DNA of 64,000 nt from Peromyscus leucopus (taxonomy: Eukaryota > Chordata > Mammalia > Rodentia > Cricetidae), in NCBI RefSeq assembly GCF_004664715.2, contig NC_051069.1, positions 8,861,001 through 8,925,000 of the forward strand, written 5' to 3'. This document shows, piece after piece, positions 22,455 through 33,190 of the stretch (its first letter is position 1; the number at the start of each line of letters is the position of its first letter). The notes below the pieces were generated by a model. It saw nothing but the letters and a program-made list of their open reading frames with translations. It was not told the DNA's origin and made no database searches. Position numbers and translations under genes: made by a program.

Positions 22455-23387
22455 AGACTGTGTATTTTTCTTTCTTGTCACTTCTGTAAACTATTTTTAA
22501 AATGTTTCCATTACATTAAAGCATGAGTATCAGAACATAACATGTAACTTGTGAGCTTGTCTGCCGTCTGCCGTGAGGGAACATGTCTGTATCTCTTTCT
22601 TTTGTACTTTGTCAATTCTTTCACATTTCCCACACAAATCACATATTAGCTTTATTACAATAAACTTCATTATACATCATAATTATAAGCAGAGATTCTC
22701 TGAGATAAATGCCAACCAAGAAGCTCTGGTGTTGAATCTCAATTAAACAATCCTAACTGCTGCTGTTCTGCTTAATTGAAGATTGTATGAAGTGATGATA
22801 AACAACCCTCACATGGGTAACACTGAATAACATATGGACACCCTTGTCCCCCAAAGCACTCCGGCGAGGCTCCGAGACACGAGGCTATCAGTCAAACAGA
22901 ATGGGACCCGCTGTGGCTTTGGGTGGATCACAGTCCTCTGGGGCTGCAGGTGGCGGCCTCAGACGCACAGGCCACAGTGTGACTTTCCAGCTGGCCTTCG
23001 GCCCTGTGGTTCACATCAAGGGGATCTGACCAGACAGCAGGGGCAGAGAAGCCCCCCACGGTCCCTGTAGGGTGGTGGGGAGCAGTGCATGTCTCCAGCT
23101 TTCACTGGAAGCCTCCTGCTTCTCTGCCTGGAACATGGTGGGCTGACACACGCGGTGGTGTTTTTCCCAGCAGCCTGCCCTTCTCAGCCAGCAGCAGGGG
23201 CTGGCCAGGACCTGACACCTCCTCGGAAGAAGTAAGGGGAGGCCTGTGCTGGTGGGCAACTGCTCTCCACCCTTTTGGCCATTGGATCCGAAGTGGTCTG
23301 CCTCACAGGCAGGATGCAGAGGGTTCTCAGCCCCAAAGCAGAGACCCCAGTGTAACTGAAGAAGTTTTGTGGGGAGCCAGGAGGCTT
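22455..23387. other. Unique sequence with AT-rich candidate conserved block
   Basis: 22540-22830 is AT-rich and repeat-free, with several ATTA/TTAATTG homeodomain-type motifs and a TGATAAACAA forkhead-like motif. 22830-23387 is GC-richer and also repeat-free. No gene is recognised. Regulatory potential is inference. Confidence 0.4.
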
Positions 23388-23507
23388 CTCTGGGAAGGAG
23401 GTTCCCCAAGGTCAGAGATTGTCAAAGCTGCTCCCTGAGCCAGCAGCATCAGCAGCACCTGGGAATGGATCAGAAGCGGAAAAGCATGGGCTGGGAATGT
23501 AGACCTT
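23388..23507. repeat. Duplicated MER5-like segment, copy 1
   Basis: 'Cagcagcatcagcagcacct' is the MER5A-type core. The flanks 'aggcttctctgggaaggagg' and 'ggaaaagcatgggctgggaa' also recur at 26400-26556, so the copied unit is larger than the core. Confidence 0.65.
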
Positions 23508-23644
23508 TAACGCCAGCACTCGGGAGGCAGAAGCAGGCAGATTGGATCTCTGTGAGTTTGAGGCCAGCCTGGTCTACATAGTGAGTTCCAGGACAGCCAG
23601 TGCTACATAGTGAGACCCTGTCTCAAGAAACAACAACAAAAAAG
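23504..23644 (+). repeat. B1 SINE, 5' truncated
   Basis: It starts at 'acctttaacgccagcactcg' and ends 'gagaccctgtctcaag' with an A-rich tail. Confidence 0.9.
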
Positions 23645-23839
23645 TTGTTGGGGGAGGGGAGCAGCAGACACGTGCATGAGGAAAGCCCACACATTAAGAC
23701 TCTCACGTATGGTCATAACACCTGAGGCCAAGCCCTGTTAAGGTGTTTCAAAAGAGCCATGATGGTAATGGTGGTGACGAAAATGATAAAACAATGACGC
23801 TTTCTAAGCACCTGTAAATGTGCCATCTGTCACCCCAGT

Positions 23840-24312
23840 TTTATCACCCCTGTTACACCCATTTTACAGATGGTAACACTAAGATTCAGCTGTGTAAAGT
23901 GAGGATCCATCCCATCCAGATACCTTGTGAATTGGCTGCAGACTTGGACTTCAAATCTGAGCTGCTCTGCCTCCAAACAAATGTCTAGAAGGTACCTCAA
24001 ATCTTGTATTCTTGATGAGGGTTCCTTTGTATGCATGTGTAGTGCTGGGAATTGAACTTCGGGCCTTGCACATACTAGGGAAGTGCTCTACCATGGAGCT
24101 CTATCTCAGCCCTCCGTAGGGGCTCCTTGCAACAAGCAGATTTAAAGGGTGTCTCCTGACTGCTAAGCCCTGGCATACGAACTTTTGGTATGCGGCTTCA
24201 TTTAATCATCAGGATGGTCTCTGAGTGGATGTGCGGGTAATTATCTTCATTTTGAAAATGAGAGCGTTGAGGCTCAAGGCTTGTTCAAGGTGACATTGAG
24301 CCACAGAAAGGC
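23840..24312 (+). repeat. MIR fragments with an ID element between
   Basis: MIR-like cores occur at 23840-23965 ('ccattttacagatggtaaca') and 24225-24312 ('cattttgaaaatgagagcg'). A reverse ID occupies 24035-24115 ('gctgggaattgaacttcggg', 'ctagggaagtgctctaccat'). Confidence 0.65.
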
Positions 24313-24715
24313 CCTGTTCTGAAAACCCCCTAAGGGGAAGAATGTACTGGGAACGTGCTGGACCACAGCCCCGTAATCAGAGGGGACAGTAGAAATGGGA
24401 GTAGGACTGCTAGCTGTATCCTGCCTCCACGTACAGGAGGCAACCAAGGTCGAGAACATCTGTGATTTGGGACAAGCCAACACCGACTCCAGCGCCCACA
24501 TCTGAAAGTCGGGCCACTCACAGCAACTGCATAGGTTGTCACAAAGATTACTTACTGCACACGACATGCTTAAAGCAGGACCATTTCCCTTCCTCAGTGG
24601 TGTCTGTCAGTCGGTTCCCAAGGAGATGTGACTGTAAATCTAGCCTGGCATCCCACCCCAACCCTCCCTGCCCGGGCGGTAAGATGATCCGACAGTCTCT
24701 GGAATGACGGCAGGG

Positions 24716-24842
24716 AATGTACAGCCCAGCCTGTAGGAGTGCTTGCCTAGGATGCAGGAAGCCGCAGATTTGATCCCCAGAACTGGGGAGGTGGGAAGAC
24801 AGGAGTTTAAGTCCATCCTTGGCTGCATGGCCTCCTTGAGAC
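24716..24842 (+). repeat. B4-like SINE
   Basis: An ID-like head (gtaggagtgcttgcctagga, tttgatccccag) is followed by a degraded B1-like body. Confidence 0.6.
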
Positions 24843-24891
24843 TATTTATTTATTTATTAGTTTCTAGAAAGAAACCCCGTTGAAACTCTTC

Positions 24892-25032
24892 TTTTTTTTT
24901 CTCCTGGTTTCTCGAGGTGGGGTTTCTCTGTGTAGCCCTGGCTGATCTGGAACTCGATTTGTAGACCAGGCTGGGCTCCAGTTTATGGAGATCTGCCTGC
25001 CTCTGCCTCCCGAGTGCTGGGCCACCCGGCCA
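24892..25032 (-). repeat. B1 SINE, reverse
   Basis: 'Ggggtttctctgtgtagccc' through 'tctgcctcccgagtgctggg' is visible, with a short internal loss near the end. Confidence 0.9.
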
Positions 25033-25559
25033 GCTGAGATCCTTACTCCCTCAGTGCCTTCGTCTATATGAACAGGACAGGCAAAGGTGGGGGATGCAAG
25101 CTGGATTCACCAGCAGAGGCCTCCCCAGATCCGAGTGCATTCCCAACGCAGCTCCACGCCTGTTCCCAGCCTTTGCCGCCTTCACTCTGAGCCAGGGCAC
25201 AAATGGGCACAGGCCACTACCCCCTCCCTGCTACCCACCGCATTCTTCCAGAGCCTCCAGAGGGACTCCTCAGTATAGGAAGTGATGGCCAGCTTCTCTC
25301 TCCCACAGCCCTGGCAACCCCTACCCCTGCAGGAAGGTGACTCAGTCCCCACAGACCCCTCCTCAGACACCCAGCACAGACTTGCTTTAGGAAAAGGGGC
25401 AGTTTCACCTCCGCCCCCACCCTCCCCCCACCAGCTACAAGTGCTCTCATTGATGTTCCAGGCTATCTCTCCCATGAGCCTTTGTGGTCCCAGCCAGAGG
25501 TCTTAGCGGACCTTGACCCAGGACAGGATGGTCTATCAGGGCAGGCTGTATGGCCCTAC

Positions 25560-26180
25560 TGTGTACAGAGGGAAGAGGTGGACCCCCAGAGGCGGCTGCT
25601 GGCCACTATTATATTGGCTTCTTTGACATTGAAACACATAGCACATTGATTACACAATAAACCACAGCTATTTCATGGATCGAATTAAGTTTTATTTGGG
25701 CAAATTACAACCTTTCCTACAGTTGTGCCTTTGTGAATCCATCCCTTTTTAATAAAGGCAAGCATTTCTGGGGCTGCCCTTCGCGAACCAAAGATCTATG
25801 GTGGGTTGAGGACTCAGGCAGGACCTGGTATGAGGATGGGATTGAAGGATGGGGGAGGGGCGGGGGCGGGGGAGAGAGAGAATGCATACATTCTTGGGAC
25901 AGGAATCCTTGGGGCCCTCCAGGGAATAGATTGGCCACCCCTTCCCTTATCCTCCCCATCCTTAGGTTGCCATGGAAATTGACAGCTAATTTTTCAATAG
26001 AGAAGAAGCAAGTGGCGGCGGGAAGGCATTTCCGGAACCTGAGGGGAAGCGTCACTGGCCTGCTGAGGGAGTCCTGTGTGGCCACCTCCGCCTGGCCCAG
26101 GAGGCCTGGAGTGCTGAGACAGCCATCAAGCCTGCAGCAGTCCAGGCCAGGCTCACGCAGTCACGCCCGCTGTCCAGGCT
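25560..26180. promoter_or_regulatory. Repeat-free block, candidate regulatory element
   Basis: The AT-rich part (25607-25760) has TTGATTACACAATAAA and AATTAAG motifs. Later come 'ccatggaaattgacagctaa' and a perfect TTCCGGAA palindrome (ETS/STAT type) at about 26029-26036. There is no known coding capacity. Function is inferred only from the absence of repeats and motif density. Confidence 0.3.
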
Positions 26181-26399
26181 GACACAGGCTCCAGGAATGC
26201 AAACAAAGCTGGGCGGAGGGCCCTTCTGAGGGCTGGGGTGCTGGGCCAGGCAGGAGGCCTGTGGGAGGCCTGTGGGAGAGGCCTGCAGAGGGGCCTTGGC
26301 CCTTGGCCAAGCCCCCCACCCCCACCCCTCTTTTTGGTATCATTGGCACCCAGGCTGCTGATAAGATTCCTACCTCCGGATGTGATGAAACCCAGCACC

Positions 26400-26556
26400 G
26401 CCAGGCTTCTCTGGGAAGGAGGTTCCACGAGATCAGAGATTGTCAAAGCTGCTTCCCGAGCCAGCAGCATCAGCAGCACCTGGGGTCAGAAGCACAGCTT
26501 CCCTGAGCCCACTCCAGACCTACACAGTGGAAAAGCATGGGCTGGGCATGTAGACC
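26400..26556. repeat. Duplicated MER5-like segment, copy 2
   Basis: It shares the 24-base left flank exactly with copy 1, the MER5-like core with few differences, and a near-identical 29-base right flank. It keeps an extra 'ccactccagacctac' block absent from copy 1. Confidence 0.65.
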
Positions 26557-26949
26557 TCAGTGGGAGGACACTTGCTTGACTGGGAACCCCGATGTGAGCC
26601 TAGCAGCCTGAATTTTAACTGGCCCTCCACGCAGCGATGCTGAATGCTCGCTTTGGGGGCAGGGTGCTTCATGCTGTGGAGTCACCTTCAAACCCACATC
26701 TGCTGGCGACATAGTCAACATGATAATGTGTGGTATGTAAACCCTGCTGCTGTGTGCCGGGTCCCCAGGTCCCCAGCTGCCTGCTTTACCTGCTCAAACT
26801 CAGTCTACTTTTCGGCCCTTCTGGGTCAACTTCTGTGATCATTCCTTGGTGGCACAGGTGACACATTGCTAACTCAGTCCCCAGAAGTGCTGGAGATACA
26901 GGGCCTGATTTGTCCACGAAGCTAAATTATGTGGTGGCTCAATCCCCTG
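26557..26949. other. Mostly unique sequence
   Basis: The start is a decayed ID-like tail. The rest shows no gene or repeat family that I recognise. Confidence 0.45.
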
Positions 26950-27135
26950 GGTAGCTTTTGTTTTGTGTTGGGTTTTTCAAGACAGTTTCTCTGTGTAGCT
27001 TTGGTGCCTGTCCTGGAACTCACTCTGTAGACCAGGTTGGCCTCGAACTCACAGAGATCTGCCTGGCTCTGCCTCCTGAGTGCTGGGATTAAAGGTGTGA
27101 GCCACCACTGCCGGGCTTTTTTTACTTTTAAAAAA

Positions 27136-27225
<90 letters not shown>

Positions 27226-27340
27226 TTGAGGGAATTGAGGGAATCCATTTTCTCTTTCTATCATATGCAGTTCAGGGATTGAAATCAGGTCATCTGACTT
27301 GGTGGCAAGCCCCTTTACCCACTAAGCCATCTTGCTGACC
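26950..27340 (-). repeat. Reverse B1, (TG)n(AG)n and reverse B3 in series
   Basis: B1 at 26960-27117 ('gacagtttctctgtgtagct' to 'caccactgccgggc'), TG tract 27136-27171, AG tract 27172-27222, then a reverse B3 ('gggattgaaatcaggtcatc', 'acccactaagccatcttgct'). Confidence 0.9.
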
Positions 27341-27635
27341 CTTAGGTAGCTTTTCTCTTTCTTTTCTTTCTTCTTTTTTTTTTTTTTTTTTTTTTTTGGT
27401 TGTTTGTTTATTTGGAGCTGAGGACCGAACCCAGGGCCTTGCACTTGCTAGGCAAGTGCTCTACCACTGAGCTAAATCCCCAGCCCCTCTTTTCTTTTCT
27501 TTTTATTTTTCGAGACAAGGTTTCTCTGTGTAACATTCCTGGCTGTCCTAGAACTCGCTTTGTAGACCAGGCTGGCCTGGAACTCACGGAGATTAAAGTC
27601 GTGCACCGCCACCGCCTGGCTTAGGTAGCTTTTCT
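27341..27635 (-). mobile_element. ID plus B1 insertion with 16-bp target duplication
   Basis: CTTAGGTAGCTTTTCT occurs at 27341-27356 and 27620-27635. Between them lie T-runs, a reverse ID (27411-27487, 'gcaagtgctctaccactgag') and an internally deleted reverse B1 (27495-27619). Confidence 0.9.
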
Positions 27636-28084
27636 GAAAACACCTTCCAGAGTTCCTGCCGCTTCACAGGTGGCTGATAGGCAGAGCTCTCTTAGAACTG
27701 GGGGATAGGAGGAACTGGGCAGGCAGCCTAAGAGGAGAGATGGAGCGTTGAACGACCTGAGAAAAGGTGCCCAGTCCAGCCTTTTGATATTGCAGCGTGG
27801 GGTTATTATCTACAAAGTCCACACCGAAGGACCACACAATTGAGTTGCTTTATAAAGAAATTCTCAAAAAAAGCAAAGACAAAAACCTTGATAATGCCTT
27901 AAGTTTACGACTTTGTGGGTTGTAGTCACAGCTATCCTGGGCCACGGTCGGACCCGACTACGAGAGTCATTATTAACAGCGTTAATAAAGGCTGGGAGCC
28001 TGTTAGGAATGCACAGTCTTGGGCCCTCCCCCAAACTCGGTGAGTTTGCGTGTTAACAAGGGCCCTGGGGGATTCATGTGTACG
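27636..28084. other. Repeat-free block, partly AT-rich
   Basis: 27780-28010 lacks repeats and has GATAATGCC, TTATTATCT and ATTATTAACAG motifs and a TAATAAAG stretch. No gene is recognised. It is a candidate conserved element, untested. Confidence 0.35.
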
Positions 28085-28522
28085 TTCCAATTCAAGAAGT
28101 ACAGAGTAAGCCAGACATGGTCCGGTGCCTGGACCCAGGCACTTGAGAGCCAGAGACAGGCTCCGAAGACAGTCAAGACTAGCCTGGCCTCTAGATTGAG
28201 ACCTTATTTGAAACAGGGTGGAGGGTGAAGGGCTGGGGAGATAACCCAGTTAGTAAAGTGTTTGCCAGGCAAGCATGAAGACCTGAGTTCAATCCCCCAG
28301 GACAGAACCAGCATAAAAAAATAATAATAATAAAATAAAATAAAAAGCCAGTGCTGGTAAGATGGCAGCCGGAGAAGGTGTCTGCGGTGAGCCTGGCAAA
28401 CTGCTGAATTCCTGGAGAGCACAGCGGAAGGGGAGTACCAAACGCAGCAAGTTGTCCTTTGACCTCCACAGATACGTGTGGCACGAAGTGCAATAACACT
28501 CACCTATCACACTCACACACTA

Positions 28523-28562
<40 letters not shown>

Positions 28563-28800
28563 ACACACACGGAAAAATGATGAATAAAGTTAAAATAATT
28601 TTTAAAAGTGAGGTGTGGAGAGGCAGAGACAAGATCCCCAGAGCTCCACAGCCAGCAAGCCTAGCCAGACCTGCCAATTCCTGCCAGTGAGAGACGCTGG
28701 CTTGTAACACTAGAGCATAGATAGATGGAGTCCTGACACGTGTGGCTGACCTCTGACCTTCACATGCACTACACACACGTACACATGCACTCCCACCCGG
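28085..28800 (+). repeat. B4-type SINE cluster with (CA)n
   Basis: A decayed B1-like piece (28085-28205) precedes a B4 head (28229-28315, 'gataacccagttagtaaagt', 'gacctgagttcaatccccca'). A (AAT/AAAT)n stretch, further SINE tail, CA tract (28528-28571) and another B4 3' part (28610-28800) follow. Confidence 0.7.
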
Positions 28801-28879
28801 ACATTAAAAAAGAAAAGAAAGAGGAACAACCCAACTGTGCACAGCAGCTGTGAATCTACATAAGGAATATAAAAACAGG

Positions 28880-29095
28880 AGAACTAAAAGACGGCGTCAC
28901 GGGCCTCGTGGTCTAAGCCTGTGTACTTCTACAAGAGGAGCCCGAGTTCAAGGCCAGCTGGAGCACTTCCCTAAGTCCCTGCCATGAAATGAAAAGGACA
29001 GCCTGGGGTGTGACTTGGCAATAGAGGTTTGCCTTGCATGTGGAAGGTCCTGGGTTCAAGCTTCAGTGCCAACAGCATCGAGACCCTGGGGCCCA
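28880..29095 (+). repeat. B4-like SINE
   Basis: 'Gagcccgagttcaaggccag' and an ID-like 'gccttgcatgtggaaggtcc' and 'tgggttcaagcttcagtgcc' are present, diverged. Confidence 0.55.
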
Positions 29096-29236
29096 GAGCC
29101 TGGTGTGAACCGGTCTCCACTTCACCTCCCCTTTCTGCAGGAAGATGTCTGTACTCGGTGACGGCCACGATTCAGGCACCAGTGCAGGGTCTTAGAGCTG
29201 AGCCTGCACTGGGAACCAACGACTGTCAGCAACTCT

Positions 29237-29423
29237 TTGTTGTTGTTTTAATTTATTATTTTATTTTATGTGCATTGGTGTTTTGCTTGCAGGTACGTCT
29301 GTGTGAGATTGTCAGATCTTGGAGTTACAATTGTTAGCTGTCATGTGGGGTGCTGGGATTTGAACTTGGGTCCTTTGGGAGAGCAGACAGTGCCCTTAAC
29401 CACTGAACCATCTTTCCAGCCCT
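29237..29423 (-). mobile_element. B3 SINE insertion with target duplication
   Basis: Reverse B3 ('gggatttgaacttgggtcct', 'aaccactgaaccatctttcc') bounded by GACTGTCAGCAACTCT (29221-29236) and GACTGTCAGCATCTCT (29424-29439), one mismatch. Confidence 0.92.
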
Positions 29424-29439
29424 GACTGTCAGCATCTCT

Positions 29440-30216
29440 TATCAGCAGGCTCCAGAGCCATGGGGAAGCAAAGTTAGGGAGCAAAGGAGGAGGCTGAGAT
29501 GGGGGGCACCTGCTGAGGCACCATCAGTGGACAGTGTCTGCCTGCTTACAGCCATCCCAGAGGACAGTGCAGGACTGGTGGGCTGGATGGACACCAAACC
29601 CTCGTCACCCTATGCAGCCCTCCCTGGTGGGTGTTGCCCCAGCCTCTGAGGCCTGAGAACACACGTACCATAGTAATCCTGCCATGTTTGGTCACCACAA
29701 GACCCCTGGCCTCTCCTGTGAGTTGCTGGCACTCCTATCCTGATCTAGGGTTCCACAGCAATGTGGCCCCTAAGCCCCTGGAAAGAACAAATCAAAATGC
29801 TGGGTTAAAAGGATCCCATGGTCAGGTACCGGATGGAGGTGGCAGGAAAGGGGTCAGCAGCTTCCTCGACCTGCCATGGACTCCAGGATGCCAAAGTGCA
29901 CACTGTGAGATCCTCCACAGCCACCAGGAAGGTAGGGCAGTGTCCCTTTGGTCCCTTCCCCCAGGGCCTGCCCTTGTCCTCTGTGATGGTGCTGATCTGG
30001 GAGTTATTGCCTGTTGTCCTTCATCCCAAAGCTCTTCCCCAACATGCGGCCCTCACGGACTGAGAGCGCGCTGCAGGGGCTGCATGCGGGACAGGACAGG
30101 GCGCTGATTACGTTTGCTCAGCACCCAGTGAGGAGATAGTCTGTGAGAACAAGGCAGCCAAGATGGTGCTGTTCAAGACTTTTTCTTATTTCTCCAGAAG
30201 GTTCAAAAAGGGTGGC

Positions 30217-30218
<2 letters not shown>
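29440..30218. other. Unique intergenic sequence
   Basis: Repeat-free. A 158-codon open frame (29631-30107) has no recognisable domain or signal and is not called as a gene. Confidence 0.45.

Positions 30219-30275
<57 letters not shown>
30219..30275 (+). repeat. (TG)n microsatellite, about 28 units
   Basis: Uninterrupted TG tract. Confidence 0.95.
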
Positions 30276-30276
<1 letters not shown>

Positions 30277-30979
30277 AGCATGCATTTTTTTCCAAGCTGG
30301 CCCCCGGATGATCTCACCCAGCCCAGCTGAGGGCCAGAGCGATGGTACTGTGTGAGCCACCCAGCTCCAGGTCATCAGCACCAACAGCTCCAAGCTTCCA
30401 GCTCTTCATGAAGCAAGGACCATAAAGGCCCGGTCACAAGGTGCCTTATGAGGAAAGGGCAAACAGCCTGAATATCAAAGAATTCTAGTGAGACTCAGTG
30501 GGGCATGCTGGTGTCACAAAAGACTGTCTAAGGGGACAGCCGAATCGCTGGCCGGCTGTTCACACGTACCAGGAGGTGCGCACATCCCTGTTTGTGTTGT
30601 CCTAGACCTTGTACTTCCTAACTTTCCTGCCTGCCAACTAGCTCACATCCATATTCAGAACCTTCCAGGGGGCTGGGGACGAGGGCCCAGGTGAGCATGG
30701 ACCAGGCTGAGGGTAAACAGGCGGCTAGCGAGATGAAACTGGAGACCAGACATGAGGCAGCCACCTGAGAGTCTCTAGAGAGGGACCTGCAAACCCCCCC
30801 CCCCATGGGAGAAGCTGCCCCTGGGAGCCAGTCACCCACCTTCAGCTAGAAGTGCCTGCTGTGATCTCTTAGAGAGTCTGAAGGATCCCACCTTCTGTGG
30901 TCCGGAAGCAGGAGGAAGTGACTGAGCAGGAAGGTGACCTCTTCAGAGGTGCCCGCGGGTTCTAGACAGAAGCAGCAGG
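30276..30979. other. Unique intergenic sequence
   Basis: No repeat family or gene recognised; a C11 run lies near 30797. Confidence 0.4.
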
Positions 30980-31600
30980 AGTCTCTTACCAAGGAGGAAG
31001 AGGAGGAGCTGCAGCTGAAGGGGACATGCAGGACACAGGGGGGCCTTGCAAGAGATCAAGTCGGAGCTTGCTAAGACGGCACGTGGAAGAATCCAGAGCC
31101 AGCCAGAAGCTCAGAGACAGTGCAGTAGATGATTGGGCAAACAGGCCGCTGATCTCACCACTGGAGACATCCCAGAGGCAAGCTGGGCTCAGCTGAAGGT
31201 TCACCTGCGGGGACGATGGCAGCAATATCACAGAGCCCGTTAGGGCCATGAAAGAAGCCAAGCACCTTCCCGAAAAGCAGCTAGCTGACCATTTCGGCCT
31301 CCACACCAGCAGAGATGGCGAAACTAACACAGAGGGTTCCATCAAGACCTTGGAGCCCTACGCTGGAGGTGGAGGCTGTGGCAAGGCCAGAAAAGGTGTG
31401 TGAGAGGGAGAGGGCTAACCAGGGGCGGAGGGGCTGCAGGAATGGAGGCTGGGCTGCCCTGCTCCCAGGCACGCTGGTGACCCTGTCCGTGTGTGTCTGC
31501 TCTCGTCTGCAGCACAGCTGCCCTGGTAATGACAGGGACAGTGATGATGGCTTCGATGTATTCTAACTGTAAATCTAATGCTTTACCTGGAATAAATATC
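30980..31600 (+). pseudogene. Possible decayed transcript copy, unidentified
   Basis: Coding-like segments appear in shifting + frames: a Glu-rich stretch (KEEEEELQLKG) near 30990, coil-like LLRRHVEESRASQKLRD near 31070-31120, KEAKHLPEKQLADHFG near 31253-31300, and an end reading DSDDGFDVF then stop. AATAAA follows at 31591-31596. Frame changes and stops break it. I cannot match it to a known protein, no target duplication is established, and no poly-A tract follows directly. It may equally be chance or an old non-coding exon. Confidence 0.22.
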
Positions 31601-31652
31601 AGACTTTGATCAAGACAAGTGCACACGAGCTCGAATGTGTGTGCATGTACAC

Positions 31653-31654
<2 letters not shown>

Positions 31655-31705
<51 letters not shown>
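31655..31705 (+). repeat. (CA)n microsatellite, about 25 units
   Basis: CA tract following ACATGTACACAA-like sequence. Confidence 0.95.
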
Positions 31706-31708
<3 letters not shown>

Positions 31709-31756
31709 CTGTTCCAGGCTCTTCCAAGTTCACAGATAGGAACCTTCCACCTTGTT

Positions 31757-31965
31757 AAGACTTTTTTTTTTATTTTTATTTTTTTATTTATTTTTTTTTT
31801 TTTGGTTTTTCGAGACAGGGTTTCTCTGCGTAGCTTTGCGCCTTTCCTGGAACTCACTTGGTAGCCCAGGCTGGCCTCGAACTCACAGAGATCCGCCTGC
31901 CTCTGCCTCCCGAGTGCTGGGATTAAAGGCGTGCGCCACCACCGCCCGGCAAGACTTTTTTTTTT
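31757..31965 (-). mobile_element. Young reverse B1 with target duplication
   Basis: It carries the variant block 'tgcgcctttcctggaactca' and 'cttggtagcccaggctggcc' and ends CACCACCGCCCGGC. AAGAC plus at least nine T occurs on both sides (31757 and 31951). It is nearly identical to the copy at 49772. Confidence 0.94.
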
Positions 31966-32130
31966 AATGGGTGGTCTCATGTTTTTCTGGATGGCCTCAA
32001 GCTCACTATATAGCGGAGAATGACCTTGAACTTCAGATTCTCCTGCCTCCACTTCCTGAGTGCCTCAATTAGAGGTGTGTACCACCACACCCCTTTCGCA
32101 TGGATCAGATTCAGGGCTTTATGTGTGCCT
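31966..32130 (-). repeat. B4-like SINE, reverse
   Basis: 'Ggatggcctcaagctcacta' and 'gccatccac'-type B1 body are seen, with 'cctgagtgcctcaattagag'; the ID part is decayed. Confidence 0.55.
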
Positions 32131-32507
32131 GCCAAACCCACCAGTGACGGAGCTGCATCTCTAAGATGTCGTTTCTTTTGGATTTGTTCTGAATGTTCAA
32201 CACAACCCCAATTAAACTCAGTGAATTACTTTGTGGATATGGGCAGAAAAGCCAATAAAATCATAAAAGCAAAGAACAAAGAGGGCTGATTTTATCAACC
32301 TTGGACTATACGATGAAGAGGCGGCCGCCAGCATTGTTTGATGCTGGTGAGAGAGAGGATAGACCAACAGACCAGGGAGAGAAAAGAGGCTTAGAAATAG
32401 ACCCATGTGACCATCTCTGGAACTCTCAGAAGTTGTGGAACGATAACACTTTCTACAAATGTTGCCAGGAGAATTGGACATCTGGGTTCAAAAAATGAGT
32501 GTTACAT
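32131..32507. other. Unique sequence
   Basis: No repeat or gene recognised; moderately AT-rich. Confidence 0.4.
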
Positions 32508-32663
32508 TTTTGTTTTGTTTTGTTTTTTTGAGACAGGTTTTTCTGTGTAGCCCTGGCTATCCTAGAACTTGCTCTGTAGACCAGGCTGGCCTGGAACTCA
32601 GAGATCTGCCTGCCTCTGCCTCCTAGTGCAGGGATTAAAGGTGTGTTCCATCAAAGCCCGGCA
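32508..32663 (-). repeat. B1 SINE, reverse
   Basis: It runs from 'tttttttgagacaggttttt' to 'tgttccatcaaagcccggc', nearly full length. Confidence 0.93.
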
Positions 32664-32825
32664 ATGTCATATCTTCTATAAAAACAAAACATTTTTAAAT
32701 GTAAAATGAAACTATGGATTTCTAGGGGAGCATTACTAGAAAAAGTGAGTTTTCAGAAGCAGAAGTATGACCCATGAAGGAGAAATTAGTTACCTTTTAA
32801 AACTTCTGCTCTGAGAATGAGTAAG

Positions 32826-33190
32826 GGTCCGGGAGATGGCTCTGTCAGCAAAACACTTGCCTTGCGAGTAGGAACACGTGACTTCAATGCCTGGATCTCC
32901 GATTTTAAAAGCCAGGTGTGGGCTCAGTTGGAAAAAGCACTGTTATACAAGTCTGAGAACTAGAGTTCTATGCTCAGGACCCACAGCAGGAGGAGGGACC
33001 TGCCCCTGACCTTCACACACAAGCCATTGCAGGGGTGTGATCACACTCACGTATGCGCGTGCACACTTGGACACAAACCAGTTGTGGTGGCACATGCTTG
33101 TAATTCCAGTGCTGGAGAGGTGGGTGGCTGAGGCAGACGCCTGGGGTCGGTCACCTAAGTCATGTGAGTCCCTGGCTCCTCTGACCTCTC
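32826..33190 (+). repeat. B3/B4-type SINE series
   Basis: A head 'gggagatggctctgtcagca' with 'aaacacttgccttgcgagta' is followed by a second tRNA-like head ('gggctcagttggaaaaagca') and a B1-like 'ggtggcacatgcttgtaatt' body. Confidence 0.65.

Noticed and set aside
24716..24842. Possible small exon with good splice-like edges
   Set aside because: Matches an ID-headed B4-like SINE.
31342..32052. 236-codon minus-strand open frame
   Set aside because: Built from a B1 SINE, a (CA)n tract and unrelated flanks; the Lys-rich and Cys-Val stretches are repeat translations.
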